Shown: positions 1 through 10,266 of the stretch, piece by piece
Layout of the letters: the number at the start of each line of letters is the position of its first letter
Position numbering within the stretch: the stretch's first letter is position 1
Origin: Farysia itapuensis
Lineage: Eukaryota > Basidiomycota > Ustilaginomycetes > Ustilaginales > Ustilaginaceae
DNA length: 64,000 nucleotides
Direction of reading: 5' to 3'
NCBI GenBank assembly: GCA_023212645.1
Contig: JALBYC010000018.1
Location: forward strand, 124,001-188,000
Translations under genes and position numbers: made by a program
The notes under the pieces: model-generated
Told to the model about the DNA's origin: nothing
Database searches by the model: none
Seen by the model: the letters and a program-made list of their open reading frames with translations, nothing else

Positions 1-286
1 CCCTCCTTCTAACTTTGCGGTTTTAACATGTGCTTTCGTCCATCCATGTACTTCTCTCTACCCCCCTGTCGCAATGCATCTCTTGGCTTCATGTTGGTTT
101 GGGGTGTTGGAATACGTCATGTACAAAGTCCGATAACCGCGGGAACGTGAATTGTCGGATCCATTTTCCCGTCAAAGGAAAGATTGTGATTGCGGATGAT
201 TTGGGTTGCCGAAGCGAAATTCGAGAGAGAGATTAATCTGATGAGTGTGACAGGAGCGCCTTGTTTTCCTTTCAGCACCATCAGCC
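1..286. other. Upstream region of the DUF2985 gene
   Basis: No coding region is recognisable here. The last 30 bases contain a pyrimidine-rich stretch ending in TTTCAG just before the start codon of the next gene. This could be the 3' end of a 5'UTR intron, but no donor can be assigned with confidence. The left edge of the window may cut off the regulatory region. Confidence 0.4.
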
Positions 287-2851
287 ATGCCGCCGCCATT
301 GAAGCGCATCCCTTCCTCCATCAGAGTCAGACGCAATGACTCCGACTATCAGAGACAGCATCACTCTTCGGCAACCGAGTATCTCACTCCGTCGGATGAC
401 GATGTTCTGCGCCAGGAAATAGGCGTGGTAAGGCAGGCTATTCACGACGATGAGGAGCGACAGCGTAGGGGACAGTCTCCTCCCCATCCGGATGCAGAGT
501 TGCCTCCCTTGCGGCTGCATCAACAGCAGCAGCACAGTGGGCCACAGCCGCCAGCGCGCAAGTCAAGTCGAAGGATGGGCGCCGTGGAGAACTTGGCGCT
601 GCGTCATAAGAAACAGCAGCGCAAGGCTGCCAGCACGGCCACCTCGTCCTCTGCCTCGGCCCACTCCCGTTCCAGCACTGCCAACGACGACGATCTGCGT
701 CGCCACCGCTCCAGCAGCGCCGAAGACCCAACTACCGCTCAGCGACAACCTCACCGTCAGCTTTCCCACGTCACCGAAGAAACTCCTCGCATAGCCGCCG
801 GTCCTTCCACCTCGCGCTCCGACAGTCTTCCCAACATGGGCGCACGATCTTACTTTGACGCTCAGCAGGACCCGTCGTCGGCGTCGGCGCAGCATTTGCG
901 GCCACGGCGCAATACTGCTGCCACCGAGGACGGCATGCTGGCCACCTCGCGTCACTTTTTCGGCAACTTGCTTCGACGGAACTCATCAGCGCCCGCTCAC
1001 CGACTCGACGACGACGAACAAGAAGCCAACCCAGAACAGCACGATGAGGATGACGCCCCTACTCCCGGTTCGTCAGAGGTGAGTGACGTGCATGAAGACG
1101 AAGTGGTAGACTACCTCGATGTCGTCGACCCGGAAGTGTCGACCGTCACCACTTTGCAGAATGTAGGCAATTCCATCTTCTTCCCCCCCATCCCCAAGCT
1201 CTACAACCGACGTCCGACCATCAACCTACCTGCAATGCAGCGAAGACCGTCGCGTGCCGTGACACCTGCTTCCGAACACCAGCCTGAAGACATTGAAATG
1301 GGCGTACCCGGTGGAAGTGCTACCACCTCGGACGCGGACAAACTCAGCACAAAGCAAAACGGCATGTCTGGCCTGCGTCGTATGACGTCCTACGTCACCG
1401 GTAAGCGCACAAAGCCCGTGCCCGAAACAACGGAAGAGGAACGGCGCAAACACATTACCGAATGGGCACAGATGGATGAAGACGAACGGTGCGAGCTCGA
1501 CGAACACGTCGAAATGCTCCTCACCCGCAAGGCCAAATTCAAGCGTGGACTCAAGGGATTCTGGCGCTACGTCAAGACTCCTCACGGCCTCATTATCACG
1601 CTGTACGCCGTGTCCATCACGTTCTGGGGCACAGCCATCTGCCTCTTCCTCCTGCGATGGATCAATGTGAACAACCCGTCGAGACAGCGATACTGGATTG
1701 AAATCTGCGATCAGATTCTGTGTGCCTTGTTCGCAGCAGTCGGGCTTGGGTTCGCCCCCTTCCGCGCTGTCGACACCTACCGCATGATCCAGATTGTGCA
1801 CTATCACAAACTGACGTACAAGCGCAGGAAACAGCTCGACCTACCCAAGCTGCAGGATAAGAATGAACTGCCACGTGCCACCCCCCGCATTCAGGCTGGA
1901 CAGATGGCCAATGCGATTTTCATAAAGACTGGCCTGCGCAAAGATCCCAACTCGGCCAATCCGCCTTCTGCAGATGTGAATCCTGAAAGTGCAGGAGGGG
2001 TGGACAGTGTCGGCGTTAGCAGCAGCAACACTTCTTCCTTCCCCGTGCTGGACCCGCAGACCTCGCGGCACAGTAGCGAGGTAGAGCGGCTGAAGGAGTC
2101 GAGGAAGCACCATCGACCCGAATTCATCCGCAAGAAAAAGGACAAGAAGGACGGCGAGGCTGAGGCGCGGGTCAAACGGCCACTACCCAAGACCTACGTC
2201 AACAAGGACGGCGTCATGCCTCTGGGCCAACTCAAGCGCAATCCGTCCATTGCGTCTGAGCTGATCCGCGATGCCGAAGACGTGGTGGTGCTGAGTGCAA
2301 AGCAACAGGCCAACCTCGAGTACCAGCAGCGCAAATTCCACGAATCCCACACCTTCTACCGCTACCGTGAAACCGTGACCCACCGACCTTTTGAACTCTC
2401 GCTCATGATGGCCGTCGTCATTTTGCTCGACTGCCACTCGTGTCTACAAGCTTCCCTCGGTGGCACCACCTGGGGGATCTACTACAAGAACCGGCCCACC
2501 TCGGTTACCGCTACGATTATCACATTCTCACTAAGCTGCAATGCGGTAGCTGGCATTCTGATCTGGTGGGGCGGTAGTCGGACCAAGAAGAAGGACGAAG
2601 TCAGCAGATTGCTCCGCATAGCGCTGGAGGAACAAGCGCTGCACAAGATCCAGAAAAAGCACAAACGCGAGCAGATCGAGGCTCTTCGTGAACATCAACT
2701 TCAACAGCAACAGCAGCAAGAGCTTGGCGGCGAGGCTGCCCCTCTACAAGACGGCAAGTCTGGCGGCGCAGAGCAGTCCTCCCCACCCGCGCAGTCCAAC
2801 GGATTCGCAGTTCAACAGACTCCCGCACTAGAGTGCATTCAAGAACACTGA
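287..2851 (+). CDS. DUF2985-family integral membrane protein
   Basis: A single-exon gene of 854 residues. Residues 1-410 are low-complexity and rich in Ser, Arg, Gln, His and Asp, so probably disordered and cytosolic. A conserved core follows. It starts with a WRYVKTPHG-type segment at about 427 and two hydrophobic helices (about 435-457 and 477-495), the second followed by APFRAVDTYRM. After a charged loop come two more hydrophobic segments (about 703-725 and 741-763), then a basic, Gln-rich tail. The core arrangement matches the fungal DUF2985 family of multi-pass proteins, whose molecular role is unknown. The ATG at 287 is the first in frame and keeps the full disordered leader; a later start cannot be excluded. 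The gene converges on ITC1 with about 140 bp between stop codons. Family assignment is from memory of the motif pattern. Confidence 0.75.
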   Translation: MPPPLKRIPSSIRVRRNDSDYQRQHHSSATEYLTPSDDDVLRQEIGVVRQAIHDDEERQRRGQSPPHPDAELPPLRLHQQQQHSGPQPPARKSSRRMGAVENLALRHKKQQRKAASTATSSSASAHSRSSTANDDDLRRHRSSSAEDPTTAQRQPHRQLSHVTEETPRIAAGPSTSRSDSLPNMGARSYFDAQQDPSSASAQHLRPRRNTAATEDGMLATSRHFFGNLLRRNSSAPAHRLDDDEQEANPEQHDEDDAPTPGSSEVSDVHEDEVVDYLDVVDPEVSTVTTLQNVGNSIFFPPIPKLYNRRPTINLPAMQRRPSRAVTPASEHQPEDIEMGVPGGSATTSDADKLSTKQNGMSGLRRMTSYVTGKRTKPVPETTEEERRKHITEWAQMDEDERCELDEHVEMLLTRKAKFKRGLKGFWRYVKTPHGLIITLYAVSITFWGTAICLFLLRWINVNNPSRQRYWIEICDQILCALFAAVGLGFAPFRAVDTYRMIQIVHYHKLTYKRRKQLDLPKLQDKNELPRATPRIQAGQMANAIFIKTGLRKDPNSANPPSADVNPESAGGVDSVGVSSSNTSSFPVLDPQTSRHSSEVERLKESRKHHRPEFIRKKKDKKDGEAEARVKRPLPKTYVNKDGVMPLGQLKRNPSIASELIRDAEDVVVLSAKQQANLEYQQRKFHESHTFYRYRETVTHRPFELSLMMAVVILLDCHSCLQASLGGTTWGIYYKNRPTSVTATIITFSLSCNAVAGILIWWGGSRTKKKDEVSRLLRIALEEQALHKIQKKHKREQIEALREHQLQQQQQQELGGEAAPLQDGKSGGAEQSSPPAQSNGFAVQQTPALECIQEH

Positions 2852-2994
2852 TGTTCCCCCCTCCCCCCTTTTAGCACACACACTAACCTCGCTGTATACT
2901 GCAACATGTCCCGTCCACGCTTTAGCATTGATTATAGGCTCCCTCCCGAGAATGGAAGGAAGAAAGTGCGGTTTCTACTTGCGAACGTCGCGTG

Positions 2995-5900
2995 TCACTT
3001 TGTGGATTTGTCGAGTACGTTTCTCCACGCGAGGTAACCGGATCGAGCAGAAGGTGAATCGGCGGCATTGTTGTTGTTGCCGCTGCTGCCGGCAGTGTTG
3101 CGCAAAGAGGTGGTGGCGGCTCGGGCGGAACGACGGTGGGAATCGCCAAACGTGTCGCGCAAGTGACCGCTGACGTCGGCGTTGCGTTTCTTGAGCCCAG
3201 CTTCGAGGTAGTATTTGAATTTGAGCAGTTGGGTTTTGAGGTGGTGTTCGCGGTGGCCTTTGACGCGGAGCCAGGCAAGGAGTTGGTCGATCTGGTCTGG
3301 TTCGGTGTAGACGCCCCATTCGTTGGGCGAGAGACGGCCTTCGTCTCCTCCCAGTTCGTCGGCTTTGCGTGTTTCGACCAGCGCAGGTGTTACCGGTGGG
3401 TGTAGGAGGAGTGCATAGCGCGCAACGGCCGTGAGAGGCTTACCCGCAGACTCCCCATCCGGTGCATCCACAGCCGCGGGAACCAACGCCGCACTCTCCT
3501 CTTCCGACGCACCCTGCACAAACAACCTCCCCGTCTGATACGTCACCTTCTCCCCCGTCACCCCCGTCGTGACAAGACTACACGAACCAACACCGTCAAA
3601 CCACCAGTACTTGTCCCCGAACCGATCCCGCCCCAACGGCACGATTCGTGGCGCAAGAAACAGGCGTCGAAACTCGCGCTCTATCGCCTCGTCCCGCCGC
3701 GCCAGCTTGACCTCCTCGTCGTCCATCTTCTTCTTTTGCGCCGTCAGCAGCTTACTCTCGGCGAGTTTGGCGCGGTGCGCCTCGCGAGCTTTGGCCTGTT
3801 CGGCGGCGCGGGCGGTTTCAGACGCTTTGCGCTCAATCGCTTTTTGACGTAGGATCTCTTGGCGGGATAGTTTGGCAGGTCGACGGTTGCGACGTGGACC
3901 GGAATCGGTCGAGGAGTCTTCAAGACCGTCGTCGTCCGAGATCAACTCGTCTTCTTCCTCCTCTTCGTCGTCGTTATCGGAGTCGGCAGAGAGCTCCTCC
4001 TCCTCCTCCTCCTCGGACGAGAGCACTTCGTCTTCGCCTTCGAGTTCTTCCCGCAGTCGGCCTTCGTCCGTGCCCTCCTCGCCGTCAGGCCCTGACTCGG
4101 AATCACCCTTCTTGCGGCCTTCGAATTCATCGCGTGCCTCGGCAAGCTTGCGCTTCTCGCGGCTAATTTCAATCTTCTCCTTGCGCAGTTCCGTCACTTG
4201 CGCTTCGCACTCGTCATAGAATGACTTGACCGGTTTGGTGACCACGGCTTGGAGACAGAGAAAGTCGATAATCTGCAGCTTGTCGCGCAGGTCGAGCAGA
4301 GGGTAGCGATCGACGGGAGAGAGGTACGTATCGCCAATCCACTCGCCGTCAATTGTGCCTTCGCGGTGCTCAATACCGGTCAGGTGCGATAGGATCCCGA
4401 TCAGGCGTGGGAGAGTTTCCGGCGTAGCACGCGTGGCCAGGATCCCGACGAGCGAGTGTTCCCATCCGTGTCGACGGTCTTCTGTTTTCAGCACCTTGGT
4501 TTCCCAGCCTTGGCCGAGGATGCGCGCTTCTTCGAAAATAGACTGGACAGCGGCGGCATCAGCGGTGGAGGAGGAGACGCCGTTGGCACCGACACGGGCC
4601 GTATCCAGCTCGTCGACGTCTGAAGCTGCTTCGCTCAAGCTAGACTCGCCATCGCCATCGCCATTGACGCTGGCCGGAGCCGACGAGGCGACATCCGCAT
4701 TAATAGCGGTGAGTGCCGTTTTCAGCGGGTGCGAGCCGCCATCCCTCACAACGGTGTTGATGAGCACGCTGTGGATTTCGGTAATCAGGTTGCACGAGAC
4801 ATCAGGATGGCGAAGCGCCTGTTCGTAGTCATCCAGTGTAAACGGCGACAAGAGCAACGGCTTGCCCAAAGACACGAGGAAGTAATAGGTCACGATACAC
4901 GCCTCAAACAGGTCCGCAGGGACCGGCAGTGCATTGGGACCGCGTATCGGAAAGGGACGCTCTTTGCGACGCGGCAGCTCGCCCGGCATCTTGAACTTGA
5001 GCTCACGGTTCGAGATGGGGTCTAGCTCGAGATCTTCAATGGGGTACTTGAGATTCTTTTTGCGCAGCCGTTCCTCTTCTTTCGCCTGTTCTAGCGCGGC
5101 TTTGTCGGCCTCGTCTGCTTTACGTCGAGCAGCCGCCGAGGGTTTTTTCCCATCCAGCTTACACTTTTTCAGCAGCGAAGACGGGTCTGATGGGTCGTAC
5201 TCGAGGGTGGCGACCGTCTTTTTGCGCTTCGAGAGCTTGGCGTCTTTGAGTGCTTCGTTCTTTTGCGCGATTTCGTCGCTCGGCTCGAGGGGGATGCCGT
5301 ATTTGAGTGCGAGCCATTGCTTGACGACCCATTCTGCGCCAATGTTGGCCGCACGCGTGACACAGTCACGCATATACTTGCGCAGGATCGTCTTGGAAAA
5401 GGCCAAACGATCGCGACTGATCTTGTCGGCCGTGGTGGTGCTGACGCTGCCGGTCGGTTGATCTTGGTCGTCGAGCAGTTCGACTTGGTAGGTGTACTGT
5501 GCCGGGTTGTCGAGCTGGTTGGCTTCTCCCAGCTCGATGGAGAGTGTGGTGCCTATGCGGTGGACGTGATATGGCTCGGCGTCGGCAGAGACCGAGGTCG
5601 TGGCGTTCTGCGGAGGCTCGACGTGCTTGATGCGTGCATAGTACTTTTCCCCCTCGTCCTGCTCAAAGTAAATATGCTCTGCTGGGAAGAATCTATCCTT
5701 GAACCGGTCGTATACGCGATCTACGAGGTGGTCCAGACGACCCGTGACGTGAAACTGTACAGAGCGCAGGACGGGCTCCTTGAGCTGTTCTGGGAAAATC
5801 TTGTGAAGCGCAATGGCCTCTTTGCGCTCACTCTTGAGTGCTTCAAAGTAAGTGAGGTTGATCTTGCCTGTCAGTTCGCACTGAAAGAGCTTCTGGTTGT

Positions 5901-6042
5901 AAAAAGTCAGACGGCTGGCGTAGGTGTCGTAGTCGGCAAACACCTCGCCGGTGGTTTCTAGGTAGAAGACGTCTGGATCGTCTGTACCCGCAGGCGTAGG
6001 AGGCGGGACCAGCTCGACAACTTTCCTCTTTACCATGGGCAT
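2995..6042 (-). CDS. ITC1: ITC1-like ISW2 chromatin-remodelling complex subunit
   Basis: A 1015-residue, apparently intronless protein. Near the N-terminus (about 20-80) is a WAC domain (DVFYLETTGEVFADYDTY...), the Acf1/Itc1/WSTF DNA-binding module. A DDT domain lies at about 370-437 and a WHIM1-like helix at about 520-552. A basic/acidic coiled coil with long Glu/Asp runs follows (about 615-780). A WHIM/WSD motif with RFGDKYWWFDG sits at about 794-820, and a C-terminal helical segment (YTEPDQIDQLLAWLRVKG) near 905. In yeast Itc1 partners the Isw2 ATPase to slide nucleosomes and repress transcription. The start was set at the ATG at 6042 (MPMVKRK...). The open frame extends further upstream but has no ATG there and would run through a GTG microsatellite into the divergent LYS4 gene. 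The ATG two codons later (6036) is an alternative start. Confidence 0.85.
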   Translation of the reverse strand: MPMVKRKVVELVPPPTPAGTDDPDVFYLETTGEVFADYDTYASRLTFYNQKLFQCELTGKINLTYFEALKSERKEAIALHKIFPEQLKEPVLRSVQFHVTGRLDHLVDRVYDRFKDRFFPAEHIYFEQDEGEKYYARIKHVEPPQNATTSVSADAEPYHVHRIGTTLSIELGEANQLDNPAQYTYQVELLDDQDQPTGSVSTTTADKISRDRLAFSKTILRKYMRDCVTRAANIGAEWVVKQWLALKYGIPLEPSDEIAQKNEALKDAKLSKRKKTVATLEYDPSDPSSLLKKCKLDGKKPSAAARRKADEADKAALEQAKEEERLRKKNLKYPIEDLELDPISNRELKFKMPGELPRRKERPFPIRGPNALPVPADLFEACIVTYYFLVSLGKPLLLSPFTLDDYEQALRHPDVSCNLITEIHSVLINTVVRDGGSHPLKTALTAINADVASSAPASVNGDGDGESSLSEAASDVDELDTARVGANGVSSSTADAAAVQSIFEEARILGQGWETKVLKTEDRRHGWEHSLVGILATRATPETLPRLIGILSHLTGIEHREGTIDGEWIGDTYLSPVDRYPLLDLRDKLQIIDFLCLQAVVTKPVKSFYDECEAQVTELRKEKIEISREKRKLAEARDEFEGRKKGDSESGPDGEEGTDEGRLREELEGEDEVLSSEEEEEEELSADSDNDDEEEEEDELISDDDGLEDSSTDSGPRRNRRPAKLSRQEILRQKAIERKASETARAAEQAKAREAHRAKLAESKLLTAQKKKMDDEEVKLARRDEAIEREFRRLFLAPRIVPLGRDRFGDKYWWFDGVGSCSLVTTGVTGEKVTYQTGRLFVQGASEEESAALVPAAVDAPDGESAGKPLTAVARYALLLHPPVTPALVETRKADELGGDEGRLSPNEWGVYTEPDQIDQLLAWLRVKGHREHHLKTQLLKFKYYLEAGLKKRNADVSGHLRDTFGDSHRRSARAATTSLRNTAGSSGNNNNAADSPSARSGYLAWRNVLDKSTK

Positions 6043-6070
6043 GATGGTAAGGACGCGCTGGCTGCAAGAG

Positions 6071-6099
6071 GTGGTGGTGGTGGTGGTGGTGGTGGTGGT
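6071..6099. repeat. (GTG)n microsatellite in the ITC1/LYS4 divergent promoter
   Basis: About ten uninterrupted GTG triplets lie just upstream of the ITC1 start codon, within the 166-bp region shared with LYS4. On the ITC1 strand this reads as a CAC/ACC repeat in the presumed 5' leader. Confidence 0.9.
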
Positions 6100-6208
6100 A
6101 GGGGAGGCAACAACGACATGACACACGTACGACCACGCAAACACAAACAAATCGGCGCTTTTCAACGTTTTCCCATACACTTTCTTCCTATTCCAGCCAC
6201 CAACCACC

Positions 6209-8380
6209 ATGACCAGCAGACTTGTCCGTCTCGCCTGGCAGCACGCTTCAAGACGTTCACTCGCCACCCATGCCACACAACAGCCACACAACCTTGTCGA
6301 AAAGATCGTCCAAAAGTATGCCGTCGACCTCTCCCCCTCGTCTCCCCACGTCAAATCGGGCGATTACGTCTCCATACGACCTGGCACCGTCATGACTCAC
6401 GACAACACCGGACCTGTCATCACCAAGTTTGCCTCGATCGGCGCAACGTCCATCTTTAACAACGATCAGGTCGTCTTTGCCCTCGATCACGACGTGCAGA
6501 ACAAGTCGAGCAAGAATCTGGACAAGTACAGCAAGATTGAGAGTTTTGCTCGTTCCCACGCGATTGATTTCTACCCGGCGGGGAGGGGGATTGGACACCA
6601 GGTGCTGGTCGAGGAGGGATATGCGTTCCCGCAGACGCTTGCCGTGGCGTCCGATAGTCATTCCAACATGTATGGCGGTGTAGGGTGTCTTGGCACGCCC
6701 ATTGTGCGCACTGACGCAGCGGCCATCTGGGCCACTGGTCAGACATGGTGGCAAATCCCAGAGGTGGTCAAGGTTGAGCTCAAGAACAAGCTCCCGCCCG
6801 GTGTCACGGGAAAGGACGTCATTGTAGCCCTGTGTGGCTACTTTAACAAGGACCAGGTGCTGAATGCCGCCATCGAGTTCCACGGTGATGGACTCGACTC
6901 GCTCTCGGTGGAAGAGCGTCTGGCGATTGCCAACATGACGACCGAGTGGGGTGCACTCGCCGGTCTCTTTCCAACAGACGACATCACCCTGTCCTGGTAC
7001 GAGAAACAGGTGCGCAAACGGGACAAGCTCGAGTTTCAGATCGGCAGCTCCCCCTCCCCCTCGAGCTCGCATCCGCGTCTCAACATGCAACGTCTCGACC
7101 AGCTCTCTAACTCCCTCCTCCGCCCAGACCAGGACGCGTTCTACACCAAACACCTCACCATCGATCTCGCAACACTCGTGCCCCACGTGTCCGGTCCTAA
7201 CTCGGTCAAAGTCTCCACCCCGCTCGACCAGCTGACCAGCCAGAACATCCAGATTCACAAGGCCTACCTCGTCTCGTGCGTCAACTCGCGCGCGTCGGAT
7301 CTCAAGGCGGCAGCAGACGTCATTCGCGGTCACAAGGTGGCGTCTGGTGTAGAGTTTTACGTCGCCGCCGCCAGTAGTGTTGTGCAGCGGGAGGCGGAAG
7401 ACAGTGGCGATTGGGGGGCGTTGATGGCGGCAGGTGCCAAACCGCTTCCGGCCGGGTGTGGGCCATGTATCGGTCTCGGTGTTGGACTGCTGGAAGATGG
7501 AGAGGTGGGCATCTCGGCGACCAACCGCAACTACAAGGGCAGGATGGGAAGCCCCAATGCCCAGGCGTATCTCGCCTCCCCCGCCGTCGTGGCTGCGTCT
7601 GCCATCGAGGGCAAAATCTGTGGTCCCTCGGATCTCGACCCTTCGCTTCTCCCCCCCTCGGACGGTCTGCAGTACTCGATGACCACTGCATCCAACTCGT
7701 CCGACGTTGTTAGCGACCCAAGCACCAGCGCGAACGGCGTCGAACTGCTCCCCTCCTTCCCCACCTCTTTCCAAGGACCGCTGATCTTTGCGCCGCAGGA
7801 CAACTTGAACACCGACGGAATCTATCCGGGCAAGTACACGTACCAGGACGACATCACCCCGACCAAACAGGCACAGGTGGTCATGGAGAACTACGACGTC
7901 ACGTTTGCCTCCACCATTGCCTCGCTGAAACCAGTCTCGATGCAGGGGTCTGACGCCGGCGTGAAAGCGGGACCGGTGCTGATCGGTGGCTACAACTTTG
8001 GCACCGGCAGTTCACGAGAACAGGCGGCAACGGCACTCAAGTACGCCGGCATCCCCCTCGTCCTCGCCGGCTCCTTTGGAGATATCTTTAAACGAAACGC
8101 GATCAATAACGGTCTCATCTGTCTGGAATGCCACGACCTCGTACAGGACCTTACCGCCGCTTTCGTCCCAGACGGCGTGCGAAACCACAAATCCATCCTG
8201 CTCAACAACAGTACAGTCAACATTGACTCGAGCACGGGCAAAATCACCCTCTCTTACACGGACAGCAACGGCGACCAGATCAAAAACGTCTACACCGCCA
8301 AACCTGCCGGTATCGGCCGCAGTGTACAGGAAATCTACACTGCCGGTGGTCTGGAGAAGTGGGTCAAAGAACGCATCTAG
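6209..8380 (+). CDS. LYS4: Homoaconitase, mitochondrial
   Basis: This 723-residue protein has an Arg/Ser-rich N-terminus lacking acidic residues, typical of a mitochondrial presequence. The aconitase catalytic domains follow, including SDSHSNMYGGVGCLGTP, a Cys in the SCVNSRASD motif (about 357) and the two Cys of GCGPCIG (about 417 and 420). These are the expected three ligands for the [4Fe-4S] cluster. A C-terminal swivel domain contains GGYNFGTGSSREQAA (from about 591). Length, the ATNRNYKGRMGSPNAQAYLASP segment and overall order fit fungal homoaconitase rather than aconitase. The enzyme converts homocitrate to homoisocitrate in the alpha-aminoadipate route to lysine. It is single-exon and shares a 166-bp divergent promoter with ITC1. 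Its readthrough frame carries no peroxisomal signal. Confidence 0.93.
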   Translation: MTSRLVRLAWQHASRRSLATHATQQPHNLVEKIVQKYAVDLSPSSPHVKSGDYVSIRPGTVMTHDNTGPVITKFASIGATSIFNNDQVVFALDHDVQNKSSKNLDKYSKIESFARSHAIDFYPAGRGIGHQVLVEEGYAFPQTLAVASDSHSNMYGGVGCLGTPIVRTDAAAIWATGQTWWQIPEVVKVELKNKLPPGVTGKDVIVALCGYFNKDQVLNAAIEFHGDGLDSLSVEERLAIANMTTEWGALAGLFPTDDITLSWYEKQVRKRDKLEFQIGSSPSPSSSHPRLNMQRLDQLSNSLLRPDQDAFYTKHLTIDLATLVPHVSGPNSVKVSTPLDQLTSQNIQIHKAYLVSCVNSRASDLKAAADVIRGHKVASGVEFYVAAASSVVQREAEDSGDWGALMAAGAKPLPAGCGPCIGLGVGLLEDGEVGISATNRNYKGRMGSPNAQAYLASPAVVAASAIEGKICGPSDLDPSLLPPSDGLQYSMTTASNSSDVVSDPSTSANGVELLPSFPTSFQGPLIFAPQDNLNTDGIYPGKYTYQDDITPTKQAQVVMENYDVTFASTIASLKPVSMQGSDAGVKAGPVLIGGYNFGTGSSREQAATALKYAGIPLVLAGSFGDIFKRNAINNGLICLECHDLVQDLTAAFVPDGVRNHKSILLNNSTVNIDSSTGKITLSYTDSNGDQIKNVYTAKPAGIGRSVQEIYTAGGLEKWVKERI

Positions 8381-8493
8381 CATTTAGCCGCGCACCCATT
8401 TACTATCTCAAGATCGTGTAGAAGTCCATGTTGTGATTACGCAAAGATTGAGACGATATGTACAGTGTGCAGCGCGGTAAGCGCGAGAGCAGC

Positions 8494-9947
8494 TTAGCCG
8501 CTGATGAAGGTGTGTTCCTCAAACAGGACGCCGTCGACGGTGCTGTCTGCGCTTTCGTTGGGCAGCTTGACCGTGAGTTTGGCCGGGTTGAGGGTCTGGT
8601 AGATGTAGGGTTTCGTGCCAGCGACGTAGTTGACAAACTTTCGAACCATATAGGGAATTTCGGCGAGGACGTCGACCTTGTCTACCAAGCCGTGGGTCTC
8701 ACTAGCCGGGTAGGGCTTGCCCAGGTCGACGCTGAGAGAGGCAGAGACGCGGGCTTCTGGGCTACCCTTACCCGTGGTAGAGTCGAGCGCTGGACCGTCC
8801 CAAACGTACTCAATCTGCTGAGGCGTCTGGTAGCCCGTGTCTTGGTCGAGCGCCTTGTTGAGGTGCTTGACGCGCGATGCAGAGTGCTGGCTTGGCTCAG
8901 CGTCCGAGGCTTTGCTGCCTCGGGTGGCTGCAGTAACAGCCACGAGCTTGCCATCCACCAAAACCGAGCCAAGATTGACGGTAAGTGACTCGCGCTCGGC
9001 GGCCGCAGGAGCAGCAGACGACGGGGCCTGAGCACCACCACCAGCAGCAGCAGCCGCCTTGTTACCGTAGTCGGGCGTGGTGGTGAACTCCATCATGATT
9101 GCACTGACTCGACCCAACTTGTCGTCTTGGGCCTGGAAATTGGCAAAGTTCCACTTGGCAGCGACCAGATTGGGTCGCATACCCTGAATCGCGTGTACAA
9201 ACATGCCTTTGCCCTTTGCGTCAATGGCGGCGCCTTTCGAGATAATGTGGCCCTCAGATTCGGCGACGGGCCAGAATCGGTGGATGACGTAGCCATCGGG
9301 AGAGCCCAGGTTGGCGCCAAAGTAGCTAAACCCACCCTTGGGGCCAGCGCCGAGCTTCCAACCTTTGCTCTGTGCCGGGCGGGTGAAGGAGTAGGAGAGT
9401 TGCAAGTCGGCATCGAGATTGGCGGTGATGGTGTACTTGTCGTCTCCCGTTGGCGTGGTGTTGAAGAGGACGGTAAACTCGGCTGCTTTGCTGGAACGCT
9501 TGTCTCCACTGGCACCAGAGGCACCGGCAGTAGGAGGCGCAGTGAATTTGGTCACGTTGAGCGACTTCCAGATCTTTTGACCCGTCTTTGGGTTGAAATA
9601 CTTGAACGTCATCTGAACTTGAGGATACCAGAGTCCGACGGCAGAGTGAATGATCTGCGAGGTGGCAAAGGCGCCGTCGTCGAGGACAGTGTACCAGGTC
9701 TGAGTCTCAGTGGTAAAGCCGCCTGCACACGTCCACTCCAGATCAGCAGGCTCAAGCGGACCGAAGAGCGAGTCCTGCGCTACCGAGTCTGTAATGGCGT
9801 GAAAGTTGCTTGCAGGTCCAGTCGATGTACCGCCGGCCGCGGCAGCATCGCCCTTGCTAAGGACAGTAAATGCAGCAGGTCAGTGGAAGCGCAACAAGCA
9901 CGACTGCTACTACTCTGTACCTACAGCCAAGATCCCCAGCCAGACAT
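8494..9947 (-). CDS. SVF1: SVF1-like survival factor (lipocalin-fold ceramide-binding protein family)
   Basis: Two exons: 9925-9947 and 8494-9856. The 68-bp intron between them starts GTAGGT and ends TTAG; splicing gives 461 residues in frame. Exon 1 encodes only MSGWGSW plus two bases, and exon 2 continues LKGDAAAA. Conserved Svf1 blocks are LFGPLEPADLEWTCAGGF, TETQTWYTVLDDGAFATSQI and TFKYFNPKTGQ. Later blocks include a GYVIHRFWP motif and VHAIQGMRPNLVAAKWNFANF. Yeast Svf1 supports survival under oxidative and cold stress and has been linked to ceramide transport. The short N-terminal segment with three aromatic or bulky residues could form the membrane-binding amphipathic helix reported for the family (inference). 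An ATG at 9612 is internal; starting there would remove the conserved N-terminal third. The gene is divergent from the complex I subunit gene. Confidence 0.88.
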
Positions 9948-10266
9948 GTTGTTCGGAGGGTGTGGATTTGAGATGGAAACGGGTCTGACCGCTTCTCTTG
10001 TGGTGTGCTGAAGAGGGAGCGAGTGGTGATGACGATGCTCGCTGTCTCGATAGGGAACTCGACTTCCGGCGATCGGCGATCGAGCGATCCGGCCAGGTGG
10101 AGACCATGTTAGAGCGATGATAACCCAAAATCGGAACCGAGAAATGGAAAGTGAGCATTATTAATCGCAGTCGGATTGAGTGGATTTGCGCGGTCGATTG
10201 GTCGCTTGGAAGCACCATCGAACGCCACGGTCTCTTGTCCTCCTCTTCATCCCCACATCGCCAATC
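9948..10266. promoter_or_regulatory. Divergent promoter region SVF1 / complex I 75-kDa subunit
   Basis: A 319-bp region between two start codons in head-to-head orientation. I see no coding sequence. It contains a GATCGGCGATCGAGCGATC cluster (around 10070-10088) with repeated CGATC units, and no clear TATA box on either side. Confidence 0.5.

Noticed and set aside
3872..4219. Poly-Ser open frame opposite the acidic region of ITC1
   Set aside because: Glu/Asp codons read antisense give Ser/Leu runs; a shadow of the acidic tract.
6043..6354. Possible N-terminal extension of ITC1
   Set aside because: It has no ATG, passes through the GTG microsatellite as poly-Thr and overlaps the divergent LYS4 coding region.
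6257..7774. 505-codon open frame antisense to LYS4
   Set aside because: It lies wholly within a conserved enzyme gene, has biased composition and no recognisable domain; codon bias of the sense gene explains it.
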